A stretch of 64,000 nt of DNA. Source: CAVPDE01 sp964580575. GTDB taxonomy: Bacteria; Desulfobacterota; DSM-4660; Desulfatiglandales; HGW-15. Below the pieces are notes generated by a model, which did no database searches, was not told the origin of the DNA, and saw only the letters and a program-made list of their open reading frames with translations. This document shows, piece by piece, positions 42,333 through 50,490 of the stretch (positions are counted from its first letter, which is position 1; each line of letters begins with the position of its first letter). The stretch covers positions 1 through 64,000 of the forward strand of contig CAZOLJ010000013.1 in NCBI GenBank assembly GCA_964580575.1, given 5' to 3'. The position numbers and the translations under genes were made by a program.

Positions 42333-43928
42333 ATGTACAGAGTGATGTTGAGGGACAACATGTCTCCGAGGGCAAAGGAAATCCTGGAAGCAACAGGCCA
42401 GATCCAAGTGGTCGTGGACAACGACAAAGCCACGAACGATCCGAAAGTTCTTGCCGGCCTGATCGGCGAGTTCGACGGGCTCGGCATCCGCAGCGGCACC
42501 AAGGTTTCTGCTGCGGTGCTTGAAAAGGCGGGCAAGCTCAAGGTCGTGGCCCGCGCCGGCATTGGGGTCGACAATGTGGACGTGAGCGATGCCTCCAGCC
42601 GCGGCATCGTGGTGATGAACGCTCCCGGAGGAAACACGCTGACCACGGCAGAGCACGCGATCTCCATGATGCTTTCCCTGGCGCGGAACATTCCGCAGGC
42701 CACCGCTTCCATGCGCTCCGGCCTGTGGGAGAAGAAAGCCTTCATGGGAGTCGAGATCGGCGGAAAAACACTGGGCATCATCGGATTGGGCCAGATCGGC
42801 CGCGTCGTCACTTCCCGAGCCCAGGGTCTGGGCATGAAGGTGATCGCCACCGACCCTTACATCACCAAAGAAGTGGCTACCTCCCTTGGCGTGGAACTGG
42901 TTCTCATGGACGACCTGCTGGCTAACGCGGATTTCATCTCTCTTCATGTCCCCCGGTTGGAGGAGACCAAGAACCTGATTCGCGGCGCCACTCTTCAGAA
43001 GATGAAGAAGGGCGTCCGCCTCATCAACTGTGCGCGCGGAGACGTCGTCAACCTGGACGACCTGGCCGAAGCGCTGTCCAAAGGCCAGGTGGCCGGCGCG
43101 GCGCTCGATGTGTTTCCCCAGGAGCCTCCGGATTTTTCAGCGCCGGTCTTCAAGCATCCGAACGTGATCCTCACCCCCCACCTGGGAGCAAGCACGGGCG
43201 AAGCCCAGGAAAAGGTTGCCGAGATGATCGCCAAACAAATGGTGAGTTACTTCCTCGAAGGGGTCATCATCAACGCGGTGAATTTTCCGTCCATTCCTAT
43301 GGAAACCATGGCCAAGCTCCGGCTCCATCTGGATCTTGCGGAACAAATGGGATCCATGGTGGGACAGATGGTCCGTCAGCCCTGCGACATGAACGTCACT
43401 TACAGCGGTTACGTGACCGAATTCGACACGCGGGTCCTGACCCACGCGGTGCTCAAGGGTCTTTTGAGCTGCTTTACGGACCGCCCCGTGAACTTCGTCA
43501 ACGCGCCCTACATGGCCAAAGCCAAAGGCATCAAGGTCCAGGAGACGATTCAAATGCAGGCCGTGGAGTACACCAACCTGATCCGCATTGACCTCCCGGG
43601 GATCAAGGAGGATTTGAATGAGGTCTGGGGAACGGTCTTTGCGAAAAAGTACCAGAGGATCGTGCGCATCGGCAAGATCTTCCTGGACGCCATCCCCCAA
43701 GGGCCCATGATCCTCGTCCAAAACGTGGACCGGCCCGGCGTGATCGGCAATATCGGCATGACTCTCGGCAAGCATGGCATCAACATCGCCCGATTCCAGC
43801 TCGGAAGGGCCAAGGAGCAGGCCATCTGCACGGTCAACCTCGACACTCCGGTCAACGACGACATCCTTCACGAGATCCGTGCTCTGCCCAACGTTTTGAG
43901 CGTGCGTTACATTAAATTCGGCGCATGA
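42333..43928 (+). CDS. serA: phosphoglycerate dehydrogenase
   Basis: A 531-residue D-3-phosphoglycerate dehydrogenase, the first enzyme of serine synthesis. NAD-binding GIIGLGQIGRVV, catalytic Arg in INCARGDVVN, Glu in ALDVFPQEPP and His in LTPHLGAS; an intervening domain follows, then a C-terminal ACT domain (MILVQNVDRPGVIGNIGMTLG) for feedback by serine. ATG 42333 with GAGGAGGTGACA upstream. It overlaps the next gene by 4 nt (ATGA). Confidence 0.97.
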   Translation: MYRVMLRDNMSPRAKEILEATGQIQVVVDNDKATNDPKVLAGLIGEFDGLGIRSGTKVSAAVLEKAGKLKVVARAGIGVDNVDVSDASSRGIVVMNAPGGNTLTTAEHAISMMLSLARNIPQATASMRSGLWEKKAFMGVEIGGKTLGIIGLGQIGRVVTSRAQGLGMKVIATDPYITKEVATSLGVELVLMDDLLANADFISLHVPRLEETKNLIRGATLQKMKKGVRLINCARGDVVNLDDLAEALSKGQVAGAALDVFPQEPPDFSAPVFKHPNVILTPHLGASTGEAQEKVAEMIAKQMVSYFLEGVIINAVNFPSIPMETMAKLRLHLDLAEQMGSMVGQMVRQPCDMNVTYSGYVTEFDTRVLTHAVLKGLLSCFTDRPVNFVNAPYMAKAKGIKVQETIQMQAVEYTNLIRIDLPGIKEDLNEVWGTVFAKKYQRIVRIGKIFLDAIPQGPMILVQNVDRPGVIGNIGMTLGKHGINIARFQLGRAKEQAICTVNLDTPVNDDILHEIRALPNVLSVRYIKFGA

Positions 43929-44800
43929 CTCAGGAAGACCCTAGGGATAAGCTCAGCCTGAGCCACCAAGATGTTGTGGCCATGAACTTCGTGAGAGCCC
44001 ATGGGATCTATGTTTACCGAAGGCATTACCGCGCCGGGCTCCGTTCTCACATCATGCAGGTCCTGCTTCGTGAAGACCTCGACAGGGAAAGGACGGGAAT
44101 TCTCAGGGACGGAGTCCGGCATTTTCCCAAGGCCCGTCCCCTCAAGATGCTGCGAGTCTTCAGAACCCGATTCAAGAATCTCGAAGCCGCGGAACAAGAG
44201 CTCCTCAGGGTCAAGACCCTTGAAGCGTATCTGGCTCCTCTCCACATGGCACGATCAAATGAAGTCCTTGTCGATTTCACCGGCGCAGATAAAAAGGAAA
44301 CCCTTCTGTGCGGCCTGCAGGAATACGTGGAAGGAGAAACCCTCAATCCATGGAATCGTCTGGATGATGCAGAGCTCGCCTCCTTGAAGGAGCGGATGCC
44401 TGATCCGGTGGGCCCGGATTCCCAAAGCGAATGGATTGCAAACGTCCGTACCCAGGCCGGGGGATTTGTTCTGCGGGTTAGGCAATTGATTTCACTCGCA
44501 GGCTATATTCCGGATCTCGCAGGGTCAGGCAACCTCATCCTGACAGCCACGGGCCTGATCAAGCTCGTGGACATCAACAACATCTCCAGGGTGTCCTCTG
44601 ATTCCTGTATCCCCCTCGATGACCGGGGCTATCCGGTGTGTGACAAATCCGTGGAAGCCCTCTCCATGATTGAAAAGAATCTGGCCTGTCGCCCCCTCGA
44701 TCCTGACGACGAGATCTACAAGGTTTTTCTCGCTCCTGACAGAATGGAAAGGGTTCGGGTTCTGGAAAGAGAATTCCACAGGACCCCGCCGGCCGGCTGA
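43925..44800 (+). CDS. uncharacterised protein with kinase-fold-like motifs, coupled to serA
   Basis: A 291-residue cytosolic protein starting on the serA stop (ATGA). Some blocks look like a degenerate protein-kinase/aminoglycoside-phosphotransferase fold: a hinge-like LQEYVEGETL (131-140), a catalytic-loop-like PDLAGSGN (Asp197, Asn203) and a metal-loop-like LVDINNI (214-220). The ATP-lysine region is not clear. Tight coupling to serA suggests a link with serine metabolism or regulation of SerA (inference). Alternatively it is an unrelated fold with chance motifs. Confidence 0.55.
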   Translation: MTQEDPRDKLSLSHQDVVAMNFVRAHGIYVYRRHYRAGLRSHIMQVLLREDLDRERTGILRDGVRHFPKARPLKMLRVFRTRFKNLEAAEQELLRVKTLEAYLAPLHMARSNEVLVDFTGADKKETLLCGLQEYVEGETLNPWNRLDDAELASLKERMPDPVGPDSQSEWIANVRTQAGGFVLRVRQLISLAGYIPDLAGSGNLILTATGLIKLVDINNISRVSSDSCIPLDDRGYPVCDKSVEALSMIEKNLACRPLDPDDEIYKVFLAPDRMERVRVLEREFHRTPPAG

Positions 44801-44841
44801 TGTGTCGACTCTCCTCTAAGATTCTTCTCTGGGTTGTGTAA

Positions 44842-45600
44842 TCACCCGCGGCCGATAAAGGGCATCTTCGTTGCCATGATCGCAAGAAACTGGACATTGG
44901 TGTCCAGGGGCAGGCTCGCCATGCAGAGCACGGCGCTAGCCACATGGCTCAGGTCCATGAGCGGCTCTGGTGCGATGGTGCCGTTGGCTTGTGCAGCCCC
45001 TGTGCCTATTTTCGATGTGATTTCCGTTGCCGCGTTGCCGATGTCGATCTGGCCGCAGGCGATGTCGTACTTCCTCCCGTCGAGGGAGGTCGACTTGGTC
45101 AGGCCGGTGATGGCATGCTTGGTCGCTGTGTAAGGCGCTGAATTGGGGCGCGGTGCATGGGCTGAGATCGATCCGTTGTTGATGATGCGGCCCCCGCGGG
45201 GAACCTGGCTCTTCATGATCTTGAAGGCTTCCTGGGTGCACAGGAACGCACCCGTCAGATTGATGTCCACCGCGGTTTTCCACTGCTCGAAACTCAGATC
45301 CTCCAGGGGGACCCCTGGCGGGAAGACCCCCGCATTGTTGAAGAGCAGGTCCAGTCGACCGAAGCCCTCCTTCGTTTTGGCGAACAGGGCCCGCACGGAG
45401 TCCGGAAGGCTCACGTCGGCCGGAACCACCAGAGCCATGGCGCCTGCAGACCCCGCATCCTTTGCAGTCTGTTCAAGAGGATCTCTGCGCCGGCCGGCCA
45501 GCACCACCCGGTACCCGTCCTTCAGAAGCGTGAGGGCAACGGTTTTTCCGATGCCGCTGCCCGCGCCTGTGACTATCGCGACCTTGTTGTGACCGTTCAT
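44842..45600 (-). CDS. SDR-family oxidoreductase
   Basis: A 252-residue classical short-chain dehydrogenase: TGAGSGIGKTVAL (11-23), NNAGVFP, catalytic Ser region NGSISAHAP and YTATKHA. RBS AGGAGG seven nt before ATG 45600. The substrate is unknown. The upstream DNA encodes a short C-terminal gene fragment that ends just before this start. Confidence 0.88.
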   Translation of the reverse strand: MNGHNKVAIVTGAGSGIGKTVALTLLKDGYRVVLAGRRRDPLEQTAKDAGSAGAMALVVPADVSLPDSVRALFAKTKEGFGRLDLLFNNAGVFPPGVPLEDLSFEQWKTAVDINLTGAFLCTQEAFKIMKSQVPRGGRIINNGSISAHAPRPNSAPYTATKHAITGLTKSTSLDGRKYDIACGQIDIGNAATEITSKIGTGAAQANGTIAPEPLMDLSHVASAVLCMASLPLDTNVQFLAIMATKMPFIGRG

Positions 45601-45690
45601 TCTTCAACCTCCTGCATTTCCTTGCCGTAGACTGCCTCCATCTCATGACGGAAGCGCACCGCCTCACTGTCTTCCGCGGCCACATCGACA
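45595..45690 (-). pseudogene. 3' remnant of a gene upstream of the SDR
   Basis: In the minus frame ending at the TGA 45597-45595 (overlapping the SDR start) the DNA reads about 29 codons, SVDVAAEDSEAVRFRHEME then AVYGKEMQEVEE, before an upstream stop. The amino-acid composition and ATGA-type junction are typical of a true C-terminus. The rest of the gene is missing, so this is probably deletion debris. The assignment is by inspection only. Confidence 0.35.
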
Positions 45691-45927
45691 GATCAAGGGC
45701 ATCTTTTTTATCACGGTCTACCCCACGTGTCCATCATTCAAGGGCGCACCGCAGGGGAAGGCCGATTAGGAATACTTCCGGGTTTTTCCATCTGAACCCT
45801 TCTCCTCTCGTCTGGAATCTTGTGTGCCGAGGTTGCCCTTGACACCCAAGGGACGACTCACCTACAGTCCAGCACCTTTGTGTCATCAGGGAATGGGCAG
45901 TGTGCCGGAACTCTGTCGGAATTATGA
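45691..45927. other. intergenic region between SDR and CoA-transferase genes
   Basis: No gene seen. It contains TTGACA (about 45838) and several weak -10-like words, but the clear promoter is the one at 45928-45956. Confidence 0.5.
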
Positions 45928-45956
45928 TTGACCGTGCACGGTAGACCACCTATACT
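45928..45956 (+). promoter_or_regulatory. sigma70 promoter for the CoA-transferase gene
   Basis: TTGACC (45928-45933) and TATACT (45951-45956) with an ideal 17-nt spacer, about 80 nt before the start codon. The leader shows no obvious riboswitch. Confidence 0.75.
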
Positions 45957-46037
45957 CCTTCAAGTAAAGAAGCCCTGCTGATCGTCACTCCCCAGGCACT
46001 TTGGGGCCCGTAGGCTCTTTAAGGAGGATCTCCTATC

Positions 46038-47339
46038 GTGTACAAAGCTGAATACAAAAGTAAACTTAGAACACCACAACTGGCGATCGAATCCGTTCCC
46101 GATACCTGTACCATCGTGCACGGCATGGCCTCTGGGGAGCCCGGGGCGCTTCTCGGGGCAGTCGCCGAGCGCGCGCGTGCCGGGAAGTTCAAGGAGGTAA
46201 AAGCCTTTTCCATGCTGCCCATGGCCCATGCAGCCAGGACAATCTTGGATCCAGGCTTAAGTGATGTGATTTTTCCCCAAACCTGGTTTGTGAGTCCGTC
46301 GGACCGCGGGTTTGTACGGGTGGGCCTGAACAGTTTCGTGCCCAATGAATTCCACCAGGTTCCCAGGCTGATCAGGGATTTTATGGAGATAGACCTGGTG
46401 ATCACCACCGTTTCCCCCATGGACAGAGCGGGATTCTTCACGTTTGGGACCATCAACGACTATATCTCAACGGCTGCGAGGCACTGCCGGAGACTTGTCG
46501 TTGAGGTCAATCCTAACATGCCTAGGGTGTTTGGGGACTCGTTGCTGCATGTTTCGGAGGTGGATGCCATTGTGGAGAATGATTCCCCAATTCTGGAGGT
46601 CGTTCCGGCTGAGCCCAAGCCCGAAGCGGAGATCATCGGTCGCTCTATTGCCGAGATGATCCCCGACGGGGCCACGATCCAGCTCGGCTTTGGGGGCATT
46701 CCGAACGCGCTGGCAGGCTCCCTGGAAAACCATAAAGACCTGGGGATTCACAGCGAGCTTTTCTGCCCTGGCCTGAAGCATCTCATTCAGAAAGGGGTCG
46801 TCACCGGCAGAAAGAAGAACCTACACCCGCGACAGCATGTCTTCACCAATGCATTGGGGGACCGGGATATGTATGATTTCATGAATGACAACCCCAGCAT
46901 GGCGAGTCACCCGGTCTCCTATACCAATGAGCCTCACCTCATCGCGCAGAACGACAACCTGATCTCGATCAACGCCACGATTGAGGTAGACCTCCTGGGA
47001 CAGTGCAATTCCGAATCCATCGGAGGGTTCCAATTCAGTGGCACGGGTGGGCAGTTGGACTTCGTCCGGGGAGCCTTCAATTCCAGAGGGGGCAAGTCCA
47101 TCATTGCTTTTTACGCCACAGCGAAAAACGGGGAAGTGTCGCGGGTGGTTCCTCGTTTTCAAACGGGCACTGTAGTGACTACTCCAAGAATGGACACGCA
47201 TTATCTTGTTACCGAGCACGGCGTCGTGAATCTGAAAGGAAAATCCACTCGAGACAGAGCGCTGGACATTATAAGCATCGCTCATCCAAAATTCAGTGAC
47301 AGTCTGTTGCATGAAGCCGAGGACATGCACCTTATTTAA
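46038..47339 (+). CDS. acetyl-CoA hydrolase/transferase-family protein (4-hydroxybutyrate CoA-transferase-like)
   Basis: A 433-residue CoA-transferase family member. The catalytic Glu block reads QCNSESIGG, followed by FSGTGGQLDFVRGA, as in AbfT/4HB-CoA transferases; GFGGIPNALAGSL and GIHSELFCPGLKHL are also family blocks. It moves CoA between acetyl-CoA and a short-chain acid. GTG start at 46038 with TAAGGAGG upstream. It stands alone behind its own promoter. Confidence 0.85.
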   Translation: MYKAEYKSKLRTPQLAIESVPDTCTIVHGMASGEPGALLGAVAERARAGKFKEVKAFSMLPMAHAARTILDPGLSDVIFPQTWFVSPSDRGFVRVGLNSFVPNEFHQVPRLIRDFMEIDLVITTVSPMDRAGFFTFGTINDYISTAARHCRRLVVEVNPNMPRVFGDSLLHVSEVDAIVENDSPILEVVPAEPKPEAEIIGRSIAEMIPDGATIQLGFGGIPNALAGSLENHKDLGIHSELFCPGLKHLIQKGVVTGRKKNLHPRQHVFTNALGDRDMYDFMNDNPSMASHPVSYTNEPHLIAQNDNLISINATIEVDLLGQCNSESIGGFQFSGTGGQLDFVRGAFNSRGGKSIIAFYATAKNGEVSRVVPRFQTGTVVTTPRMDTHYLVTEHGVVNLKGKSTRDRALDIISIAHPKFSDSLLHEAEDMHLI

Positions 47340-47448
47340 GGCACGTCGACAGCCCTGTCTGAATGAGTAAAGGCTGGTTCCCCGGTCTTCAGAGGCGCTG
47401 CAAGGGCGAGCGATACAAAACAAGACATGCTCTAGGCTTCCTTCTCAC

Positions 47449-47477
47449 TAAACCCTCCAGCAGAGGTGGAGGGTTTA
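47449..47477. other. perfect 10-bp palindromic hairpin
   Basis: TAAACCCTCC (47449-47458) and GGAGGGTTTA (47468-47477) with a 9-nt loop lie between the CoA-transferase and STAS genes. There is no T-run on either side, so it is not a normal intrinsic terminator; it could be an operator or RNA processing site. Confidence 0.5.
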
Positions 47478-47528
47478 GGCACTGGATCGCCAATTGGCCG
47501 CACAGGGTATACCGCTGAAGGAGGTAGT

Positions 47529-47861
47529 ATGAAGATCGACGCATCAAAGGAAGGAAATGCAGTGGTTATGTGTTTAAGGGGCAGATTAGACGCCGGTGCC
47601 TCATCTGAATTCGAGACGAGTCTATCCGATTGGATATCGAAAGGCGATAACAACTTTCTTCTGAACTTCACCGGCCTGGAGTATATCAGCAGTGCGGGTC
47701 TCCGGAGCATCCTCGCCGCTTCCAAAAAACTGAAAGACAGGAATGGAAGAATTTTCGTTGCGGGACTGCATGGACCTGTGGAGGAGGTTTTCAAGGTTTC
47801 CGGGTTTATGTCTATTTTTAGAGTCTTTGCTACGGCAGAAGCGGCACTCAAAGAGATTTGA
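47529..47861 (+). CDS. STAS-domain anti-sigma-factor antagonist
   Basis: A 110-residue STAS protein (SpoIIAA/RsbV-like). LRGRLDAGASSEFE and the phosphorylatable Ser region LEYISSAGLRSIL are intact. Such proteins release a sigma factor by binding its anti-sigma kinase when dephosphorylated. ATG 47529 is chosen for the GAAGGAGG upstream. The expected kinase partner follows only as a 33-codon fragment. Confidence 0.92.
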   Translation: MKIDASKEGNAVVMCLRGRLDAGASSEFETSLSDWISKGDNNFLLNFTGLEYISSAGLRSILAASKKLKDRNGRIFVAGLHGPVEEVFKVSGFMSIFRVFATAEAALKEI

Positions 47862-47864
47862 TTC

Positions 47865-47966
47865 ATGGCTGTGCTGACACGTTTGCACCTGTCCGCCAAG
47901 CTCGAAAATTTGGGCAGACGGGAGAAGGATCGCAACATCCTGACATTGATCATCCAAAAGGATTAG
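47865..47966 (+). pseudogene. 33-codon 5' fragment resembling an RsbW/SpoIIAB-type anti-sigma kinase
   Basis: Starts 3 nt after the STAS stop and reads MAVLTRLHLSAKLENLGRR and on to a stop. LHLSAKLENL is the usual N-terminal strand of HATPase anti-sigma factors encoded next to STAS proteins. The N, G1 and G2 boxes are absent; the frame stops at once. It is probably a truncated gene. Confidence 0.4.
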
Positions 47967-48031
47967 AGAGTGGTGCTCAGAGCAGGGCTAGGGTCACCTA
48001 GAACGCCAATCGCGATGAGCATCAGTCGCAA

Positions 48032-49291
48032 TTACAGGCTTTTCCCTGATCCGGATGGACTCGATTTCTTTTTCAGGCACTTGTCCAGCTCGGCCTTTGG
48101 AATCCCTAAGCAGTAGAGGATGTGGGAGATCCGGTCCGTGCTGAGGATGCCGTCTGTGGCCACACTCGTGTCCTCGGGTTTGAAGGCGATGGACAGGCCC
48201 ACGTTCCTGATGAAGTGAGACCGTGTGGAGCCGTCACCCACGGCAATGACCTGTTCGGGTTTGAGGCCTTCCACGCTCATGATGAAGTCGAGGATCTCGT
48301 TCTTGGTGTCATTGGTGATGACCGGTTCCTGCAAGTCTCCGGTGATGATCCCCTTCTCATCCGCCTTGAGAGAATTCGAGAAGGCATAATCCACCCCCGC
48401 CTGTTCAAAGATCCTCTTCATGAGAAAACTGAAGCCCGAAGACAGAAGCGCGATCTTGAAACCCATGGATTTCAAGATCGCGATCAGCTCCAGGGCACCG
48501 GGGTTCAACTGAAGTTTATCGCTGAATTTCTCCAGGTCCGCCAGAGGAATGCCCCGAAGGATTCGGGCGTTTTCCAAAAGGGCCTGCATTTTGTCCTCGC
48601 CCCCGTTCTTGATTTCCGCCTCCCCTTCGGCCTTGACTCTCCCTTCGATTCGCTTCAGAAAATCCTCCAGAGAGGATTCCTGCAGCAGAGAGGACTCCAC
48701 GTCAAAGACGACAAGCTTCTTTCCCCTGTTGAAAACATCTTCACTTTGAATCACCACGCTCTGGTTGAGGCTGCTGCACAATTGCCTGAAGGCCAGCTTC
48801 ATCTTTTCAATCGCTTCCCCGTGGGACATCCGGGGCTCCACCCGCATCCGGCTTGTGTTGATCGCCATCTCCATGGAAAAGAACTTCCCGCGAGCGATCA
48901 TTCTGCAGCTTTCAATGTTGATGTGGTGCTGGTGGAAGAAGGTGGACACGGCCGCAATGATACCCGGCTTGTCTTCCCCGAGAACGGTCACCACGTGGTT
49001 TTCCTTTTCCCTGGAATAGGCAATCTGATCTTCCTGATAGATCCCGAGCACGATCTTCAAGCCGGTCTCCTCCCCCATGCGGGAAAGCGCATCGCTAATC
49101 TTTTGCATGTGGGCGTCGGATCCGGAAAAATCAATGATCAGAAAGATGGAGAAAAGACCATGCCGGCAGCTTTCCTCCACATCGATGATGTTCCCGTTCA
49201 GCTCGAAAACCCGGGTCGTGAGCTTGGACACCAGGCCCGGAGAATCAAGCCCTATGGCTGAAAGGCTGATGATTTTTCCCTTTTCTCCCAT
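48032..49291 (-). CDS. SerB-like phosphoserine phosphatase with two ACT domains and altered HAD motifs
   Basis: A 419-residue protein: ACT1 (about 6-60; ISLSAIGLDSPGLVSKLTTR), ACT2 (about 98-150; VTVLGEDKPGIIAAVSTF) and a SerB-type HAD domain (about 190-400). HAD motif I reads FDVESSLL: the general acid/base Asp is Glu. Motif II LLSSGF and the Lys in TNDTKNEIL are present. Motif IV reads VGDGSTRSHF instead of GDGANDLPM, so the second Asp is Arg. The phosphatase may be weak or changed. It begins 3 nt after the SerK-like gene. Annotate as SerB-like with caution. Confidence 0.75.
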   Translation of the reverse strand: MGEKGKIISLSAIGLDSPGLVSKLTTRVFELNGNIIDVEESCRHGLFSIFLIIDFSGSDAHMQKISDALSRMGEETGLKIVLGIYQEDQIAYSREKENHVVTVLGEDKPGIIAAVSTFFHQHHINIESCRMIARGKFFSMEMAINTSRMRVEPRMSHGEAIEKMKLAFRQLCSSLNQSVVIQSEDVFNRGKKLVVFDVESSLLQESSLEDFLKRIEGRVKAEGEAEIKNGGEDKMQALLENARILRGIPLADLEKFSDKLQLNPGALELIAILKSMGFKIALLSSGFSFLMKRIFEQAGVDYAFSNSLKADEKGIITGDLQEPVITNDTKNEILDFIMSVEGLKPEQVIAVGDGSTRSHFIRNVGLSIAFKPEDTSVATDGILSTDRISHILYCLGIPKAELDKCLKKKSSPSGSGKSL

Positions 49292-49294
49292 CGT

Positions 49295-50191
49295 CTACTC
49301 CTTGAAAGAGGCAGGTTTTCTGTCGAAAAAAACAAAGAGCTCTTCTTCATAATAACGTCCACTGATCACCTGGCCCGGTGCCAGGCGTCTGAGCTCTTTG
49401 GCCCTCAGGTGCTCCATGAACCGATCATTGATGACCCCCATGGCAACCTCTTCCCTGAGCCAGCCGATGGGGACGTTGATGTGCAAAGGCCGGGCAGGGA
49501 TCAGGTGGCGCGTCGTTTTTGGAGCGAACAGCCGCTCCTGCTTGGCCGCCTGCACCACCATTTCCTTGGTGATTTGAGGGGTCCACAGGATCACATGCTC
49601 ATCGGTCAGGCACTGGCAGAATTCCCCCTTGTGAGCGTACTGGCAGGGGATGTATTCCACCACAATTCCTTCTTCCACCAGCCTGGCTTGAAGGTTTTCA
49701 AGAAGGTCATACGCGCTGACCGCGTCCCCCACCACCTCCTGATCGAATACTAGAACTCCGAAGACCTCGCCATATTGTATTCCGCAACAGGCAAAGTTCT
49801 CCGCCATGATCCTTTCCAGAGCCGCTTTGTCTCTCATGTATTCAAATCGTCCTCTGAACTCCTCTGAAATCCTCTTGAGGCGGTCGATGGATTTCACGTT
49901 GGCCAGGAGACGGAACCAGTAGCGGAGCCTCGCCTCTTTGTGCATGTAGTCAATCCGGCACACCGCGATGTGTTTGAACTGAAGTCTCTTGAAAACGTGT
50001 ACCCGGTGGTTTCCATCCAGAACAATATGATTCTGGTCCACGATCACCGGATTTTCCAGGTAGGCTGCGCTTCGAAACTCCAGGCTCAAGCGATCGGCAA
50101 CAGAAGCCAGAAGTCTCTCATGGGCGAACAAGGAGGCAACAGGAAGGATTTCCAGCTCTAGTCTCAGGCTTTCGCTTTGGATGGTGTACAT
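49295..50191 (-). CDS. SbnI/SerK-like ParB-superfamily serine kinase
   Basis: A 298-residue protein alignable by eye over its whole length with SbnI of Staphylococcus aureus and SerK of Thermococcus, ParB/Srx-fold kinases that phosphorylate free L-serine. Shared are the N-terminal PVASLFAHE (17-25), the DGNHRV box (59-64; DGHHR/DGVHR in relatives), KHIAVCRIDY and the C-terminal RPLHINVPIGWLREE. It may use ATP or ADP. The next gene, SerB-like, starts 3 nt downstream, so serine kinase and phosphatase-like activities are coupled. RBS weak. Confidence 0.75.
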   Translation of the reverse strand: MYTIQSESLRLELEILPVASLFAHERLLASVADRLSLEFRSAAYLENPVIVDQNHIVLDGNHRVHVFKRLQFKHIAVCRIDYMHKEARLRYWFRLLANVKSIDRLKRISEEFRGRFEYMRDKAALERIMAENFACCGIQYGEVFGVLVFDQEVVGDAVSAYDLLENLQARLVEEGIVVEYIPCQYAHKGEFCQCLTDEHVILWTPQITKEMVVQAAKQERLFAPKTTRHLIPARPLHINVPIGWLREEVAMGVINDRFMEHLRAKELRRLAPGQVISGRYYEEELFVFFDRKPASFKE

Positions 50192-50261
50192 GGCTTCTGG
50201 TTCAAGGCAATCCTACGAGTTCTTGATGGTCCCAAATGCCCGATGCAAGTAGTTGGCCATA

Positions 50262-50452
50262 ACCAAATTCGAATATCGAAATCCGGAAATCGAAGCAAAT
50301 TCAAAATTCAAAGGCTCCAATGTCCAAAACAGAAAGGCGGTACGGTCAAGTTTTGATCACTTGAATTTGGAACATTGGACATTGTTTCGGATTTCGCCTG
50401 CCTTCGCCGACGCGGCTTCGCGCAGGTAGGTGCTTCGGATTTCGGGTTTTCA
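50262..50452. repeat. ATTCGAA/GGATTTCG word dyad
   Basis: Upstream of the SerK-like gene. CCAAATTCGAATATCGAAATCCGG and CAAATTCAAAATTCAAAGG face TTGAATTTGGAACATTGG and TTGTTTCGGATTTCGCC. The inner segment CTCCAATGTCCAAAAC pairs with GAACATTGGACATTG. A GC-rich segment (GACGCGGCTTCGCGCAGG) follows. It has the same word family as 12561 and 57049. Confidence 0.75.
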
Positions 50453-50490
50453 TTTTCTCCGCAAATCCCAGAGAACCTCGATGTTAGACT

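Noticed and set aside
44842..47861. Genomic island or integron
   Set aside because: There are gene remnants, but no integrase, attachment-site repeats or clear shift in composition.
48122..49261. 379-aa plus-strand ORF opposite the SerB-like gene
   Set aside because: Antisense shadow with no family pattern.
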